Shown here: positions 17,429-31,475 of the stretch, piece after piece
Layout of the letters: each line of letters starts with the position of its first letter
Numbering within the stretch: the stretch's first letter is position 1
Source: UBA10649 sp963793105
Lineage (GTDB): Bacteria > Actinomycetota > Actinomycetes > S36-B12
NCBI GenBank assembly: GCA_963793105.1
Contig: CAWBZB010000004.1
Span: forward strand, 992,001 to 1,056,000
Direction of reading: 5' to 3'
Length of the DNA: 64,000 bases
The notes under the pieces: generated by a model
Databases searched by the model: none
What the model saw: only the letters and a program-made list of their open reading frames with translations
What the model was told of the DNA's origin: nothing
Position numbers and translations under genes: made by a program

Positions 17429-18021
17429 CACACACCTGCCCCTGCTGCACGAGCCCGCAGGAGCGCCGCCGGGGCGACGTCCTCCAGGGGCAGTCCGCGA
17501 CGTGCGGCGACCGCCTCGGGGGCCTCGAGCATCTTCAGTGCGGCAACGGTGGCATGCACGATGTTGATCGCGTTGTCCGACCCCATCGACTTGCTCAGCA
17601 CGTCATGGATGCCGGCGCACTCGAGCACCGCGCGCACCGGGCCACCGGCGATGACGCCGGTACCGGGAGCGGCGGGGCGCAGCATGACCACGCCAGCCGC
17701 GGCCTCGCCCGTGATGGGGTGAGGAATGGTGCCCTGGATCCGCGGGACCTTGAAGAAGTGCTTCTTCGCCTCTTCAACGCCCTTGGCGATGGCCGCGGGC
17801 ACTTCCTTGGCCTTGCCGTAGCCCACACCCACCATGCCATCGCCGTCGCCGACGACGACGAGGGCCGTGAAGCTGAACCGCCGACCGCCCTTGACGACCT
17901 TGGCGACACGGTTGATCGCTACTACTCGCTCGACGTACGCCGACTTCTCCTCGCGGGGAGTGCGCTCCTTGCGCTCCCGGCGATCGCCAGCGCCACCACT
18001 GCGGCGCGACGTTTCTGACAT
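17428..18021 (-). CDS. rpsE: 30S ribosomal protein S5
   Basis: S5 acts in decoding fidelity and mRNA unwinding at the entry channel. The 197-residue protein has a charged N-terminal extension of about 25 residues, then YVERVVAINRVAKVVKGGRRF and the S5 C-terminal VRAVLECAGIHDVLSKS motif. It lies 34 bp after the rplR stop. Confidence 0.97.
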   Translation of the reverse strand: MSETSRRSGGAGDRRERKERTPREEKSAYVERVVAINRVAKVVKGGRRFSFTALVVVGDGDGMVGVGYGKAKEVPAAIAKGVEEAKKHFFKVPRIQGTIPHPITGEAAAGVVMLRPAAPGTGVIAGGPVRAVLECAGIHDVLSKSMGSDNAINIVHATVAALKMLEAPEAVAARRGLPLEDVAPAALLRARAAGAGV

Positions 18022-18055
18022 GGTCTACCTCTTCCGTTTCGGAGTTCGTACGTCG

Positions 18056-18440
18056 TTAGAAGGTCAGGCCGCCCTCGCGGGCGCCGTCCGCCAGGGCCGC
18101 GACGCGACCGTGGTACCGGTTGCCACCGCGGTCGAAGACCACCGTGTCGACGCCGGCCTTCTTGGCGCGCTCGGCGACCAGCTGGCCGACCTTGCGGGCC
18201 TTGCCCGTCTTGTCGTCCGGTGGCGCCGCGCAGGTCGGCCTCCATCGTGGATGCCGATGCCAGCGTCACGCCCTGGGTGTCGTCGACGATCTGAGCCACC
18301 ATGTGGCGGGCAGAACGCGTGACGACCAGGCGCGGGCGCGCTGTCGTACCGCTGACCTTCTTGCGAACACGCAGGTGCCGACGCGAGCGACCCACCGTGG
18401 TCGGGGTGCGCGTGCCCAGCTTGGGGGCAAAGGTACTCAT
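18056..18440 (-). CDS. rplR: 50S ribosomal protein L18 with apparent single-base frameshift
   Basis: L18 binds 5S rRNA. From the ATG at 18440 (MSTFAPKLGTRTPTTVGRSR) the frame is L18-like to MEADLRGAT at about 18222, then loses homology. One frame over, a conserved L18 C-terminus (DDKTGKARKVGQLVAERAKK to GREGGLTF-like end, stop at 18056) resumes without a break. Removing one G of a GG at about 18217-18220 restores a 127-residue L18. The gene is essential and single-copy in most bacteria, so a base-call insertion is likelier than inactivation. The ATG overlaps the rplF stop as TGATG. Confidence 0.9.
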
Positions 18441-18976
18441 CACTTACCAGCCTTTCCGGCCTTGCGGCGAACCACTTCACCCTCGTAGCGCACACCCTTG
18501 CCCTTGTACGGCTCTGGCTTGCGGATCTTGCGGATGTTGGCCGCGACTTCGCCGACCTTCTGCTTGTCGATGCCCTGGACCTTGAACTTCACCGGGCTCT
18601 CGACCTGGAAGGTGATGCCTTCGGGAGCCTTGACGACAACCGGATGGCTGAAGCCGAGCTGGAACTCCAGGTCGGTTCCCTTGGCGGCGACGCGGTAGCC
18701 CGTGCCGACGATCTCCAGGCCCTTCTCGTACCCCTCCGTGACGCCGATGACCATGTTGGCCACCAGGGTGCGGGTGAGTCCGTGCAGGGACCGTGACTCG
18801 CGCTCGTCGTCGGGGCGGGTGACGACCAGGGCGCCATCCTCCTCGGAGACGACGATGGGCTCGGCGACCGTGAGTGACAGCGAGCCCTTGGGTCCTGTCA
18901 CCGTGATGTCGTTGCCTTCGACCTTCGCCGTGACTCCGGCGGGGACGGTGATCGGCTGACGTCCAATACGCGACAT
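18440..18976 (-). CDS. rplF: 50S ribosomal protein L6
   Basis: L6 lies near the factor-binding site of the 50S subunit. The start MSRIGRQPITVPAGV at 18976 gives 178 residues, as in the family. The C-terminal signature PEPYKGKGVRYEGE is present. It lies 13 bp after rpsH. Confidence 0.97.
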   Translation of the reverse strand: MSRIGRQPITVPAGVTAKVEGNDITVTGPKGSLSLTVAEPIVVSEEDGALVVTRPDDERESRSLHGLTRTLVANMVIGVTEGYEKGLEIVGTGYRVAAKGTDLEFQLGFSHPVVVKAPEGITFQVESPVKFKVQGIDKQKVGEVAANIRKIRKPEPYKGKGVRYEGEVVRRKAGKAGK

Positions 18977-18989
18977 GTCGAACCCTCCC

Positions 18990-19388
18990 CTACCAGACGT
19001 AGGCGAGGACTTCCCCACCTACGCCCTTCTGTGCGGCCTGACGGTCGGTCAGAAGGCCCGACGACGTGGAAAGGATGGCGATGCCGAGACCGCCGAGCAC
19101 GCGGGGCAGGCCAGTGCTCTTGGCGTAGACGCGAAGTCCGGGCTTGGACACGCGGCGCAGGCCGGCGATCGAACGCTCGCGGGACGGGCCGTACTTGAGA
19201 TCGAGCGTCAGCGTCTTGCCGACGGTCGCCTCCTCGACGTGCCAGCCGCCGATGTACCCCTGCGCCTGCAGGATCTCGGCGATGTTCGCCTTGATCTTGG
19301 AGTGGGGCATCGACACGGTGTCGTGGTACGCGGAGTTGGCGTTGCGCAGTCGCGCAAGCATGTCCGCGATCGGGTCGGTCATTGTCAT
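18990..19388 (-). CDS. rpsH: 30S ribosomal protein S8
   Basis: S8 is a primary 16S rRNA binder and a translational repressor of spc operons in other bacteria. The ATG at 19388 gives MTMTDPIADMLARLRNANSA and 132 residues; an internal ATG at 19382 is the alternative. The C-terminal motif GLLTDRQAAQKGVGGEVLAYVW is typical. Confidence 0.97.
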   Translation of the reverse strand: MTMTDPIADMLARLRNANSAYHDTVSMPHSKIKANIAEILQAQGYIGGWHVEEATVGKTLTLDLKYGPSRERSIAGLRRVSKPGLRVYAKSTGLPRVLGGLGIAILSTSSGLLTDRQAAQKGVGGEVLAYVW

Positions 19389-19449
19389 TTCGTGGCCTGA
19401 GGCCTTCCTCGCTGCGGTTTCCGCTCGTGCGGACCTACAGCGTCGTTGT

Positions 19450-19635
19450 TTACCAGCTGCTCTTGGTGATACCCGGCAGTTCGCCGGCATGTGCCATCTC
19501 GCGAACGCAGATCCGGCACAGGCCGAACTTGCGGTACACCGAGTGGGGACGCCCGCACTTGTTGCAGCGGGTGTACGCGCGCACCTTGAACTTCGGGGTC
19601 TTCTGCTGCTTCTGGATCAGCGCTTTCTTCGCCAT
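19450..19635 (-). CDS. rpsN: 30S ribosomal protein S14 type Z (zinc-binding)
   Basis: This is the 61-residue zinc form, with Cys24-x2-Cys27 and Cys40-x2-Cys43 forming the zinc site and RKFGLCRICVRE as signature. It lies in the spc operon between rplE and rpsH, its standard position. Confidence 0.97.
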   Translation of the reverse strand: MAKKALIQKQQKTPKFKVRAYTRCNKCGRPHSVYRKFGLCRICVREMAHAGELPGITKSSW

Positions 19636-19640
19636 CTGGC

Positions 19641-20210
19641 TCAGGCCTCCTTGAAGGGGAATCCGAGAAGGCGAAGCAGAGCGCGGCCTTCCTCATCGTT
19701 CTTGGCGGTCGTGACGACGGTGATGTCCATGCCCCGGACGCGGTCGATCTTGTCCTGGTCGATCTCGTGGAACATCGACTGCTCGTTCAGGCCGAAGGTG
19801 TAGTTGCCACGTCCGTCGAACTGCCTGGGCGACAGTCCGCGGAAGTCACGGATGCGGGGCAGCGCGATCGACAGCAGTCGGTCCATGAACTCCCACATGC
19901 GGTCACCGCGCAGGGTCACATGGGCCCCGATCGGCTGACCCTCACGCAGCTTGAACTGCGCGATGGACTTGCGGGCCTTGGTCACCTGCGGCTTCTGGCC
20001 GGTGATGTCCTGCAGATCGCGGATCGCGCCCTCGATCAGCTTGGAGTCGCGGGCTGCGTCTCCGACACCCATGTTCACCACGATCTTGGTGAGCGAAGGC
20101 ACCTGCATGACGTTCTGGAAGGAGAACTCCTCCCGCAGCGCGGGCACGATCTCCTCGCGGTACCGCGTCTTCAGACGGGGCACCGGGGTCTCGGTGGTGG
20201 TTGCGGTCAT
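19641..20210 (-). CDS. rplE: 50S ribosomal protein L5
   Basis: L5 binds 5S rRNA in the central protuberance. The 189-residue protein has the motif MQVPSLTKIVVNMGVGDA and the C-terminal RGMDITVVTTAKNDEEGRALL signature. It is spaced 11 bp from rplX and 5 bp from rpsN. Confidence 0.98.
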   Translation of the reverse strand: MTATTTETPVPRLKTRYREEIVPALREEFSFQNVMQVPSLTKIVVNMGVGDAARDSKLIEGAIRDLQDITGQKPQVTKARKSIAQFKLREGQPIGAHVTLRGDRMWEFMDRLLSIALPRIRDFRGLSPRQFDGRGNYTFGLNEQSMFHEIDQDKIDRVRGMDITVVTTAKNDEEGRALLRLLGFPFKEA

Positions 20211-20221
20211 CAGTCCTGTCC

Positions 20222-20581
20222 TTAGATGTCTTTGCCGGTGCGACGGGAGATGCGGACGTTCCGCGCGGAGTCGTAGGTGGAACCGTCGCTGCGACGCTTC
20301 TCCACCTTCTCCTTGCGGAAGCCGATGCGAGTCGGACGGCCGTCCTCGGGGTCGATGATCATCACGTTCGACACGTGGATCGGGGCCTCGGTCGTGATGA
20401 TGCCGCCGGTCTTCGCACCGCGGGCGTTCTGGCCCACCTTGGTGTGCTTCTTGATCCGGTTGACGCCCTCGACGATGACGCGGTCCGACTCGGGGTACAC
20501 CTCGATGACCTTGCCCTTGACGCCGCGGTCCTTGCCGGAGATGACCTGGACCAGGTCGCCCTTGCGGATGTTGAGAGCCAT
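20222..20581 (-). CDS. rplX: 50S ribosomal protein L24
   Basis: L24 is an assembly initiator near the exit tunnel. The KOW motif (RKGDLVQVISGKDRGVKG) is at residues 6-23, followed by a typical L24 C-terminus; total 119 residues. It lies two bases after rplN. Confidence 0.97.
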   Translation of the reverse strand: MALNIRKGDLVQVISGKDRGVKGKVIEVYPESDRVIVEGVNRIKKHTKVGQNARGAKTGGIITTEAPIHVSNVMIIDPEDGRPTRIGFRKEKVEKRRSDGSTYDSARNVRISRRTGKDI

Positions 20582-20583
20582 GG

Positions 20584-20952
20584 CTACAGCACCTCCGGAG
20601 CCAGCGAGATGATCTTCATGAACTTCTTCTCACGCAGCTCGCGACCCACCGGGCCGAAGATGCGCGTGCCGCGCGGCTCGCCATCGCCCTTCAGGATGAC
20701 CGCAGCGTTCTCGTCGAAGCGGATGTATGAACCGTCCGGACGACGACGCTCCTTCTTGGTGCGGACGATGACCGCCTTGACGACCTCGCCCTTCTTCACA
20801 CCGCCTCCGGGGATGGCGTCCTTGACGGTCGCAACGATGACATCACCGATGCCCGCGTAGCGACGGCCGGAGCCGCCGAGCACCCGGATGCAGAGGATCT
20901 CCTTCGCACCGGTGTTGTCGGCGACTCTAAGTCGCGACTCCTGCTGAATCAC
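20584..20952 (-). CDS. rplN: 50S ribosomal protein L14
   Basis: L14 forms intersubunit bridge B8. It is 122 residues, starts MIQQESRLRVADNTGAKE and contains KKGEVVKAVIVRTKKE. It is the usual length and lies 58 bp after rpsQ, the largest gap in this part of the operon. Confidence 0.98.
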   Translation of the reverse strand: MIQQESRLRVADNTGAKEILCIRVLGGSGRRYAGIGDVIVATVKDAIPGGGVKKGEVVKAVIVRTKKERRRPDGSYIRFDENAAVILKGDGEPRGTRIFGPVGRELREKKFMKIISLAPEVL

Positions 20953-21010
20953 TGCATTCTCCTGATCGTCTGCCGGTTCTCACGAGAGCCTGGCGGAACT
21001 GTGGTTGGTA

Positions 21011-21295
21011 CTACTTGGCCTTCTCGAGGACCTCGACCACGCGCCAGCGCTTGGTCGCGGAGGTCGGACGCGTCTCCATGAGGAGCACGCGGTCACCGAT
21101 GCCGGCCGTGTTGGCCTCATCATGCGCCTTCAGCTTGCTCGTCCGACGGACGACCTTGCCGTAGAGCGGGTGCTTGAAGCGATCCTCGACCGCGACCACC
21201 ACCGTCTTGTCCATCTTGTCGCTGACCACCAGGCCCTCACGGGTCTTGCGGTAGCCGCGGTTCAGTTCAGTCACGCCTGCCTCATTCGAGCTCAT
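21011..21295 (-). CDS. rpsQ: 30S ribosomal protein S17
   Basis: S17 is a 16S rRNA OB-fold protein. The 94 residues include KTREGLVVSDKMDKTVVVAVE and HDEANTAGIGDRVLLMETRP. The ATG overlaps the rpmC stop by four bases (ATGA). Confidence 0.97.
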   Translation of the reverse strand: MSSNEAGVTELNRGYRKTREGLVVSDKMDKTVVVAVEDRFKHPLYGKVVRRTSKLKAHDEANTAGIGDRVLLMETRPTSATKRWRVVEVLEKAK

Positions 21296-21528
21296 GCGAC
21301 ACCTGCCGTGTCGTCGGTCGGGGTAATGCCGAGCTCGCGCTCACGCACGATCGTGTAGATGCGCGCGATGTCCTTGCGGACTGCGCGGAGCCGACCGTGG
21401 TTCTCGAGCTGACCGGTCGCGCCCTGGAAGCGGAGGTTGAACAGCTCCTCCTTCGCCTCACGGAGCTTCGACGACAGTTCGGCGTCGTCGAGATTGCGGA
21501 GTTCACCCACCTGGGTACCAGCGGCCAT
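21292..21528 (-). CDS. rpmC: 50S ribosomal protein L29
   Basis: This small helical protein near the tunnel exit (78 residues) contains LREAKEELFNLRFQGATGQL and RAVRKDIARIYTIVRERE. It overlaps rplP at its start (TGATG) and rpsQ at its end (ATGA), so the three genes are translationally coupled. Confidence 0.97.
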   Translation of the reverse strand: MAAGTQVGELRNLDDAELSSKLREAKEELFNLRFQGATGQLENHGRLRAVRKDIARIYTIVRERELGITPTDDTAGVA

Positions 21529-21950
21529 CAGTTCTCACCTGTCTCATCGCGCCGAACGATCCGGCACTTCATCGGGAGCTTGTGCATGGCGCGGGTGAGC
21601 GCCTCGTTCGCGATCTTCTCGTCGGGGTACGCGAGCTCGAACATCACCCGTCCGGGCTTGACGTTGGCCACCCACCACTCCGGTGATCCCTTGCCGGAAC
21701 CCATGCGGGTCTCAGCGGGCTTCTTGGTCAGCGGCCGGTCCGGATAGATGTTGATCCACACCTTGCCGCCACGGCGGATGTGGCGCGTGATGGCGATACG
21801 GGCCGACTCGATCTGCCGGTTGGTCACGTACGCAGGCTCGAGGGCCTGGAGACCGTACGTGCCGAAGGTGACCTCGGTGCCGCCCTTGGCGACGCCGCGT
21901 CGGGTGGGGTGGTGCTGCTTGCGGTGCTTGACCCTGCGGGGAATCAGCAT
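21528..21950 (-). CDS. rplP: 50S ribosomal protein L16
   Basis: L16 organises the A-site region of the 50S. The 140-residue protein starts MLIPRRVKHRKQHHPTRRG, contains the basic IARQLITRH-type segment (ARIAITRHIRRGGKVWI) and is of usual length. It lies two bases after rpsC. Confidence 0.98.
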   Translation of the reverse strand: MLIPRRVKHRKQHHPTRRGVAKGGTEVTFGTYGLQALEPAYVTNRQIESARIAITRHIRRGGKVWINIYPDRPLTKKPAETRMGSGKGSPEWWVANVKPGRVMFELAYPDEKIANEALTRAMHKLPMKCRIVRRDETGEN

Positions 21951-21952
21951 GA

Positions 21953-22783
<831 letters not shown>

Positions 22784-22790
22784 TGTCGGG

Positions 22791-23328
22791 TCACCCTTCC
22801 TTTTCTGCGGTCTCAGCCGGAGCCGAGGCCTTCTTCGCTGTGGCCTTCTTGGCCGGAGCCTTCTTCGCTGCCGCCTTCTCGGCGGGCTTCTCCGCGCGCC
22901 TGAGCCTTGTCGGCGGCAGGCTTGGCCGGAGCCGTCTTCGCCGCCGGGGCCTTGGCGGCCTTCTCGGCGGGCGCCTTGACCACGGGAGCCGGAATCGTGC
23001 CATCGGACACGATCACGGTGATGTGGCTGCTGCGCTTGCGGATCCGGTAGGCCCGACCCTGGGCACGTGGCCGGATGCGCTTCATCGTCGGACCCTCGTC
23101 CACGAACGCCTCGCTCACCACGAGGGCGCGGGCATCCATGGCGTGGTTGTTGGTCGCGTTCGCGATCGCACTGTCCAGCACCTTGCCGATCGGCTCGCTG
23201 GCCGCCTGCGGCGCGAACTTCAACACCGCCTGGGCGTCAGACGCGTTCATGCCTCGAATGAGGTCGATGACGCGCCGCGCCTTCATGGGCGTGACGCGGA
23301 CGTACCGCGCCTGGGCCCTGGCTTCCAT
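22791..23328 (-). CDS. rplV: 50S ribosomal protein L22, C-terminal tail with apparent frameshift
   Basis: L22 lines the exit tunnel. The conserved body (MEARAQARYVRVTPMKARR to SSHITVIVSDG) is intact for about 110 residues, followed by an Ala/Lys/Pro tail. At about 22892 the frame changes: as written, the protein ends at 22813 with a Gly/Glu/Arg-rich stretch. Dropping one base restores an Ala/Lys tail (KKAPAKKATAKKAS) that stops at 22791, eight bases before rpsC and next to its ribosome-binding site. The conserved domain is unaffected either way. Confidence 0.92.
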
Positions 23329-23402
23329 GTCTATCCCCTTGCTCTTGGTCTGCTACTGATCGGTGGTGTCGGATTCTCGGCGGTCGGCATTCCTGCCAGC
23401 CG

Positions 23403-23684
23403 CTAGCGGCGCTTGGCCTTGCGGTCGTCCTTGATGTGGCCCTTGAACGTCCGCGTCGGAGCGAACTCCCCGAGCTTGTGTCCGACCATGTTCTCCGAGA
23501 CGAAGACCGGCACGTGCTTGCGTCCGTCGTGGACAGCGATCGTGTGGCCCAGCATCGCCGGGATGATCATGGAACGACGGGACCACGTCTTGATGACGGT
23601 CTTCGAGCCGGTCTCGTTCGCCGTCTCCACCTTCTTCATGAGGTGGGCGTCGATGAAGGGGCCCTTCTTGAGGCTGCGTGGCAT
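23403..23684 (-). CDS. rpsS: 30S ribosomal protein S19
   Basis: S19 is in the 30S head and contacts the A-site finger. It is 93 residues, starts MPRSLKKGPFIDAHLMKKV and contains GHKLGEFAPTRTFKGH. It lies 8 bp after rplB. Confidence 0.98.
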   Translation of the reverse strand: MPRSLKKGPFIDAHLMKKVETANETGSKTVIKTWSRRSMIIPAMLGHTIAVHDGRKHVPVFVSENMVGHKLGEFAPTRTFKGHIKDDRKAKRR

Positions 23685-23692
23685 GTCTTTCC

Positions 23693-24529
<837 letters not shown>

Positions 24530-24574
24530 AGCTGTCTTTCCGTCTCGTGTGTGGAAGGCCCGTCAGATGCCCGG

Positions 24575-24874
24575 TCAGGAGACCGGGCCTCCGAAGATGT
24601 CGATTCGGTCGCCGGCGGCCACGGTGACGATGGCTCGCTTGGTTGCCGCGCGCCGACCGAAGCCGGTGCGGGTGCGCAGGCGCTTGCCCTCGCGGTTGTT
24701 GGTGTTGACCGACGTCACCTTCACGCCGAACACCTCCTGGACCGCGATCTTGATCTGCGTCTTGTTCGCATCCGGAGACACGATGAACGTGTACTTGTTC
24801 TCGTCGAGGAGCGAGTAGCTCTTCTCCGAGATGACCGGTGCGATCAGGATGTCGCGGGGGTCAGCGATTCTCAT
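24575..24874 (-). CDS. rplW: 50S ribosomal protein L23
   Basis: L23 at the tunnel exit is the docking site for trigger factor and SRP. The 99-residue protein has PVISEKSYSLLDENKYTFIV and TRTGFGRRAATKRAIV motifs. It overlaps rplD by four bases (ATGA). Confidence 0.97.
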   Translation of the reverse strand: MRIADPRDILIAPVISEKSYSLLDENKYTFIVSPDANKTQIKIAVQEVFGVKVTSVNTNNREGKRLRTRTGFGRRAATKRAIVTVAAGDRIDIFGGPVS

Positions 24875-25545
24875 TCCGCCGCCTCACTTTCCGTGGCTAC
24901 AGCCTTGACCGACTTGCCCTTGACGGGGCCGGCGAGGAAGGCATCCAGGGCAGCGGAGGTGAACAGCACCTGATCGCTGACGAGGACGTCGTAGGTGTTG
25001 AGCTGGTCGACGTAGAGAACGTGCACGTCGGGCACGTTGCGCAGGCTGAGCGCCGACACGTCATCCTCGCGGTCGATCGCGATGAGCAGGTTGCCCTCGA
25101 GACCGAGCGACTCCAGGGCCTTGATGGCTCCCTTGGTCGACGGCGTCTCACCGGTCACGAACTCCGTGATCACGTGGATGCGACCGTCGCGCGCGCGGTC
25201 CGACAGGGCTCCGCGCAGGGCGGCCGCCTTCATCTTCTTGGGGGTGCGCTGGGAGTAGTCGCGGGGGTGCGGTCCGTGGACGATCCCGCCGCCCGTGAAC
25301 TGCGGCGCGCGGATCGAGCCCTGACGAGCCCGACCGGTGCCCTTCTGCTTGTAGGGCTTGCGGCCGCCGCCGGCGACCTCGGCCCGCGTCTTGGTGTCAT
25401 GGGTGCCCTGGCGGGCAGCCGCCAGCTGGGCCACCACGACCTGGTGGATCAGCGGCACGTTCACCTCGACGTCGAAGATCTCGGCGGGCAGCTCAACGCT
25501 TCCCGAAGCCTTGCCCGCAGGTGTGCGGACGTCTACCGCGCTCAT
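24871..25545 (-). CDS. rplD: 50S ribosomal protein L4
   Basis: L4 lines the tunnel constriction; E. coli L4 also represses the S10 operon. The ATG at 25545 (MSAVDVRTPAGKASGSVELP) overlaps the rplC stop as ATGA and gives 224 residues; the longer frame to 25737 is antisense-like leader. The extended loop KPYKQKGTGRARQGSIRAPQ is diagnostic. Confidence 0.97.
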   Translation of the reverse strand: MSAVDVRTPAGKASGSVELPAEIFDVEVNVPLIHQVVVAQLAAARQGTHDTKTRAEVAGGGRKPYKQKGTGRARQGSIRAPQFTGGGIVHGPHPRDYSQRTPKKMKAAALRGALSDRARDGRIHVITEFVTGETPSTKGAIKALESLGLEGNLLIAIDREDDVSALSLRNVPDVHVLYVDQLNTYDVLVSDQVLFTSAALDAFLAGPVKGKSVKAVATESEAAE

Positions 25546-26192
25546 GCCTGGATCTCCTTCACAGCCGTGCGGACGAACACGAGGCCGCCCTTGGGACCGG
25601 GGACCGCGCCCTTGATCAGGAGCAGCCCGCGCTCGGCGTCGACGCCCGCGACCTTGAGGCTCTGCGTCGTCTGGCGGACGCCACCCATCCGGCCGGCCAT
25701 CTTCATGCCCTTGAACACGCGACCGGGGGTCGCGCATCCGCCGATCGAGCCCGGCGAACGGTGCTTGCGCTGCACGCCGTGCGAGGCCTTGAGGCCATGG
25801 AAGCCATGGCGCTTCATGACACCGGCGAAGCCCTTGCCCTTGGTGGTCCCGACGACGTCGACGAACTGACCGGCCTCGAACGTGTCCGCTGCCAGCTCCT
25901 GCCCGAGCGTGTACTCGGACGCATCGTCCGTGCGGATCTCGACCAGATGACGGCGCGGGGTGACACCGGCCTTGGCGAAGTGACCCGCCTGCGGCTTGTT
26001 CACCTTGCGCGGGTCGATCGCGCCGAAGGCGATCTGCACGGCTGAGTAGCCGTCTGTCTCCGGGGATCGGACCTGGGTGACGACGCAGGGCCCAGCCTTG
26101 ACCACGGTCACGGGGACGACGTTGTTGTTCTCGTCCCAGACCTGGGTCATGCCGAGCTTCTCGCCCAGAACGCCCTTCACGTTGGTGCCCAT
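25542..26192 (-). CDS. rplC: 50S ribosomal protein L3
   Basis: L3 reaches the peptidyl-transferase centre. The 216-residue protein starts MGTNVKGVLGEKLGMTQVWD and contains the signature KGKGFAGVMKRHGFHG and HGVQRKHRSPGSIG loops. It lies 44 bp after rpsJ. Confidence 0.98.
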   Translation of the reverse strand: MGTNVKGVLGEKLGMTQVWDENNNVVPVTVVKAGPCVVTQVRSPETDGYSAVQIAFGAIDPRKVNKPQAGHFAKAGVTPRRHLVEIRTDDASEYTLGQELAADTFEAGQFVDVVGTTKGKGFAGVMKRHGFHGLKASHGVQRKHRSPGSIGGCATPGRVFKGMKMAGRMGGVRQTTQSLKVAGVDAERGLLLIKGAVPGPKGGLVFVRTAVKEIQA

Positions 26193-26236
26193 CGTTTTCT
26201 CTCGTCCTTGCCTAGGTGGTCTTCAGGAGCTTGGGT

Positions 26237-26545
26237 CTAGAGCTTGATCTCGATGTCGACGCCGGCCGGGAGGTCGAGTCGCATGAGCGAGTCGACCGTC
26301 TTCGGCGTCGGGTCGAGGATGTCGATGAGGCGCTTGTGGGTGCGCATCTCGAAGTGCTCGCGGCTGTCCTTGTACTTGTGCGGCGATCGGATGACGCAGT
26401 AGACGTTCTTCTCCGTCGGCAGCGGCACCGGGCCCGCGACCTTGGCGCCCGTACGGGTCACCGTCTCGACGATCTTGCGCGCCGAAGAGTCGATGACCTC
26501 GTGGTCGTAGGCCTTGAGCCGGATGCGGATCTTCTGTCCCGCCAT
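26237..26545 (-). CDS. rpsJ: 30S ribosomal protein S10
   Basis: S10 (NusE) is in the 30S head and the antitermination complex. The 102 residues start MAGQKIRIRLKAYDHEVIDS and include the PLPTEKNVYCVIRSPHKYKD loop. It begins the S10 operon; the 87 bp between it and the tuf terminator must hold any dedicated promoter, but I see no convincing one. Confidence 0.98.
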   Translation of the reverse strand: MAGQKIRIRLKAYDHEVIDSSARKIVETVTRTGAKVAGPVPLPTEKNVYCVIRSPHKYKDSREHFEMRTHKRLIDILDPTPKTVDSLMRLDLPAGVDIEIKL

Positions 26546-26632
26546 GGTGGCTTCGTGTCCTTACTCGTGTAGTGCCGCTACGAATGTGGCTTGCTGGTGG
26601 TGCTGGGTCGTGCTGTCGTGCGTTCTGGCGAT

Positions 26633-26669
26633 TTCGTGGGGGGCAGCGGGTCGCGCCGCCCCCCACGAA
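26633..26669 (-). terminator. Terminator of the str operon after tuf
   Basis: A 12-bp perfect inverted repeat (ttcgtggggggc at 26633-26644; complement at 26658-26669) with a 13-base loop lies 16 bp after the tuf stop. It separates the str operon from the S10 operon. No strong U-tract follows, as often in actinobacteria. Confidence 0.8.
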
Positions 26670-26685
26670 GCACCGGGGATCCTCG

Positions 26686-27882
<1,197 letters not shown>

Positions 27883-27968
27883 CTGAGTTCTCCCTTGTAG
27901 TTAGCCGTCCGGCGGTGTCGCGGATCGGTTGCCTTCGTGCTGTTCCGTTGTGTTTCAGTGATCCGCGA

Positions 27969-30068
<2,100 letters not shown>

Positions 30069-30107
30069 GATCAGTTCTCCGTTACTTTTGCAGTGAGGTG
30101 GTGGGGA

Positions 30108-30577
30108 CTACCAGCGGTAGTGCGCGAAGGCCTTGTTCGACTCCGCCATCTTGTGGGTGTCCTCGCGCTTCTTGACAGCGGCGCCGAGGCCGTTGGAGGC
30201 ATCGAGGATCTCGTTCATGAGGCGCTCAGTCATCGTCTTCTCACGACGCTGCCGTGAGTAGCCGATCAGCCAGCGCAGGGCGAGCGTGTTGCTGCGCGCC
30301 GCCTTGACCTCGACGGGCACCTGGTAGGTGGCGCCGCCGACACGACGGGAGCGAACCTCGAGCGTCGGCTTGACGTTGTCGAGCGCCCGCTTCAGGGTCT
30401 GGACCGGATCGGTGCCGGTCTTCTCGCGGCAGCCCTCGAGGGCGCCGTAGACGATCTTCTCGGCCGTGGAGCGCTTGCCGTCCAGCAGCACCTTGTTGAT
30501 CAGCTGGGTGACCATGGGGGTGCTGTAGACCGGGTCGATGACGACCGGGCGCTTGGCGGCGGGACCCTTGCGAGGCA

Positions 30578-30578
<1 letters not shown>
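30108..30578 (-). CDS. rpsG: 30S ribosomal protein S7
   Basis: S7 nucleates the 30S head. The 156 residues start MPRKGPAAKRPVVIDPVYST and end ANKAFAHYRW-like, with the typical GGATYQVPVEV segment. The ATG overlaps the rpsL stop as TAATG. Confidence 0.98.
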
Positions 30579-30952
<374 letters not shown>

Positions 30953-31206
30953 TGTTGCCTTCCTGCCTTCTCGTCGAGTTCCCGTGCTGCTGCTCGTGGT
31001 GCGTGGTGCGGTCGTACTCCCCGACCCACGCGGTCGGGTGTGTCGCGCAACCCGCGCGCGTTCACGATGACCAGATCGTGGGTGAACCCCAGCGGCGCAA
31101 GCCGCCCGTGTGCGTCGCTCTCCTCATGACTGGCGACCGTCGGTCACCGGAAGCGGGGGAAGCCACGCACCGTGGGGCGTACCTGAGGGGTCAGGCACGA
31201 GGACCA

Positions 31207-31236
31207 AGATTACCCATGGCACGTCACGAGAGTCAA
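31207..31236 (-). promoter_or_regulatory. Promoter of the str operon
   Basis: On the minus strand TTGACT (31231-31236) is separated by 18 bp from TAATCT (31207-31212), an excellent sigma70-type promoter. The start would be near 31200, leaving a leader of about 248 nt before rpsL. Apart from this promoter, 30953-31475 holds no gene I can support. Confidence 0.75.
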
Positions 31237-31475
31237 AACGGGTCGGCCACCCTGACATTCGCGCCCTCGACCGCCGCGTTCGCCCAGATGAGATCGGCCC
31301 AGGGAACGAGCAGAGGGGATCGGCAGGGGCGAGCAGAGCGGACTCGCAGGCGGCCTGCCTCGCTCGTCGGGGTGATGCCCGGTCGGCGTGGCGGCCAGTC
31401 CCGCCCATCTCCGGCGAGGTCACTGAGCCCGAGGGTACGGTTGCCTCCCTCTACTCGTGGAGCGGAGTTCCGCGC

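Noticed and set aside
16803..17450. Long upstream extensions of rplO, rplD and adk
   Set aside because: These are readings of neighbouring genes in another frame; conserved starts with stop-start overlaps or ribosome-binding sites fix the real ones.
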